A stretch of 64,000 bases of DNA from Saprospiraceae bacterium (GTDB taxonomy: Bacteria > Bacteroidota > Bacteroidia > Chitinophagales > Saprospiraceae), in contig JADJYQ010000001.1 of NCBI GenBank assembly GCA_016719615.1, positions 1,276,501 through 1,340,500 of the forward strand. Reading direction: 5' to 3'. The notes below the pieces were generated by a model. It was not told where the DNA came from. It saw only the letters and a program-made list of their open reading frames with translations, and did not search any database. Shown here piece after piece: positions 63,359 to 64,000 of the stretch (its first letter is position 1; each line of letters opens with the position of its first letter). Made by a program: the position numbers and the translations under genes.

Positions 63359-64000
63359 CTAATCCATAATAAAAGGATAGTCTGCTTGCGTGTAATTATC
63401 TTCATATAGATCAGCTTCCAATGGGAAAGCTGAATTTTCAGCAAATTGCACAGCTTCATCCATTTCTAGTTTGACCTGTTCCTGGATATCAGCTAATTGT
63501 TTGTCTGTAAATGTTTTAGAACTGAGAATTGCGTTCTCAACGACGATCAAAGGATCAATGGATTTGTAATATTCAACTTCTTCTTTGCTTCGATAAGTTG
63601 CAGGATCAGAAACTGAATGTCCGCGATAGCGGTAAGTCTTGATTTCCAGGAAATAAGGCCCTTTTCCGGCTCTGATATGATCAGCAGCCCGACTCACAGC
63701 TTCATGAACGGGTGCTGGATGCATCCCATCAACTGATTCGGAGGGCATATCAAAAGCAAGTCCAATTTTATACAGGTCTTCAACATTGCTGGTTCGTTCT
63801 ACCGAGGTGCCCATTGCATATCCGTTGTTTTCGACGATGTACAATACCGGAAGTTTCCAGTTCATGGCCATATTGAAAGATTCAAACAGGGCTCCTTGCC
63901 TCGCGGCACCGTCTCCAAACATCGTAACGCAAAGATTTTCGGTGCCTTTGTATTGTTCGGCAAAGGCAATTCCTGTGCCAATGGGTATTTGTGCGCCCAC
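63359..64000 (-). CDS. pdhA: Pyruvate dehydrogenase E1 component, alpha subunit (3' part)
   Basis: Only the C-terminal 213 residues are in the window; the gene continues upstream beyond 64000. The thiamine-diphosphate motif begins with MFGDGAARQGALFESFNMA and ends with YIVENNGYAMGTS, about 27 residues apart, as required. ERTSNVEDLYKIGLAFDMP, EIKTYRYRGHSVSDPATYR and YYKSIDPLIV are typical of the PdhA branch in Bacteroidota. The enzyme decarboxylates pyruvate and passes the acetyl group to E2. The related branched-chain E1 is less likely from the RYRGHSVSDPATYR phrase. Confidence 0.92.
   Translation of the reverse strand: MGAQIPIGTGIAFAEQYKGTENLCVTMFGDGAARQGALFESFNMAMNWKLPVLYIVENNGYAMGTSVERTSNVEDLYKIGLAFDMPSESVDGMHPAPVHEAVSRAADHIRAGKGPYFLEIKTYRYRGHSVSDPATYRSKEEVEYYKSIDPLIVVENAILSSKTFTDKQLADIQEQVKLEMDEAVQFAENSAFPLEADLYEDNYTQADYPFIMD

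Overview
The window looks like a chromosomal piece of a Bacteroidota bacterium, most probably a member of the Saprospiria/Saprospiraceae. This is inferred from a type IX secretion (T9SS) C-terminal sorting domain, a giant secreted protein built of DUF7948/SBBP-like, GEVED and HYR-like modules, a PorV/PorQ-type outer-membrane protein, AT-rich DNA with few Shine-Dalgarno sites, and TAnnTTTG-like promoter boxes. No tRNA, rRNA, CRISPR array, insertion sequence or prophage was seen.

Layout. 1-2.3 kb (minus): an envelope operon, surE - small membrane protein - lpxB - start of an unknown gene, joined by ATGA overlaps. 2.4-11.3 kb (plus): holA, then an alpha-2-macroglobulin-like lipoprotein overlapping pbpC (penicillin-binding protein 1C). 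11.4-15.7 kb: a PorV/PorQ-like barrel, a Lon-N-domain protein with pepT, and a type II NADH dehydrogenase. 16.0-47.5 kb (minus): one enormous secreted-protein gene, about 10,500 codons if read through, with signal peptide, DUF7948-like region, propeller-like region, GEVED domain, 11 repeats, two beta-sandwich-like modules with HYR-like domains, 88 more repeats, a third beta-sandwich-like module, a thrombospondin-3-like calcium motif and a T9SS sorting domain. It is broken into at least six open frames by indels and two stop codons. 48.3-50.6 kb: a dihaem peroxidase and a small c-type cytochrome lipoprotein. 50.7-64 kb: housekeeping genes ndk, nrnA, an FKBP lipoprotein, prfB (with the classical +1 recoding site), cutA, ppk1 (frameshifted), tpiA, purE-purK, pyrC, an MBL-fold hydrolase, ribH, a TPR membrane protein and the 3' part of pdhA.

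The outstanding feature is the giant gene. Its repeat unit is 249 bp (83 codons) with six conserved cysteines, so the intact protein would carry about 600 cysteines. The large array keeps its 249-bp register over about 22 kb. On top of this lies a higher-order period of seven units (1743 bp), so neighbouring seven-unit blocks are near-copies, an organisation like that of satellite DNA. The frame lesions concentrate in the unique 5' kilobase, not in the repeats. Several look like homopolymer-length errors, including two self-compensating pairs, so sequencing error and real decay both remain possible.
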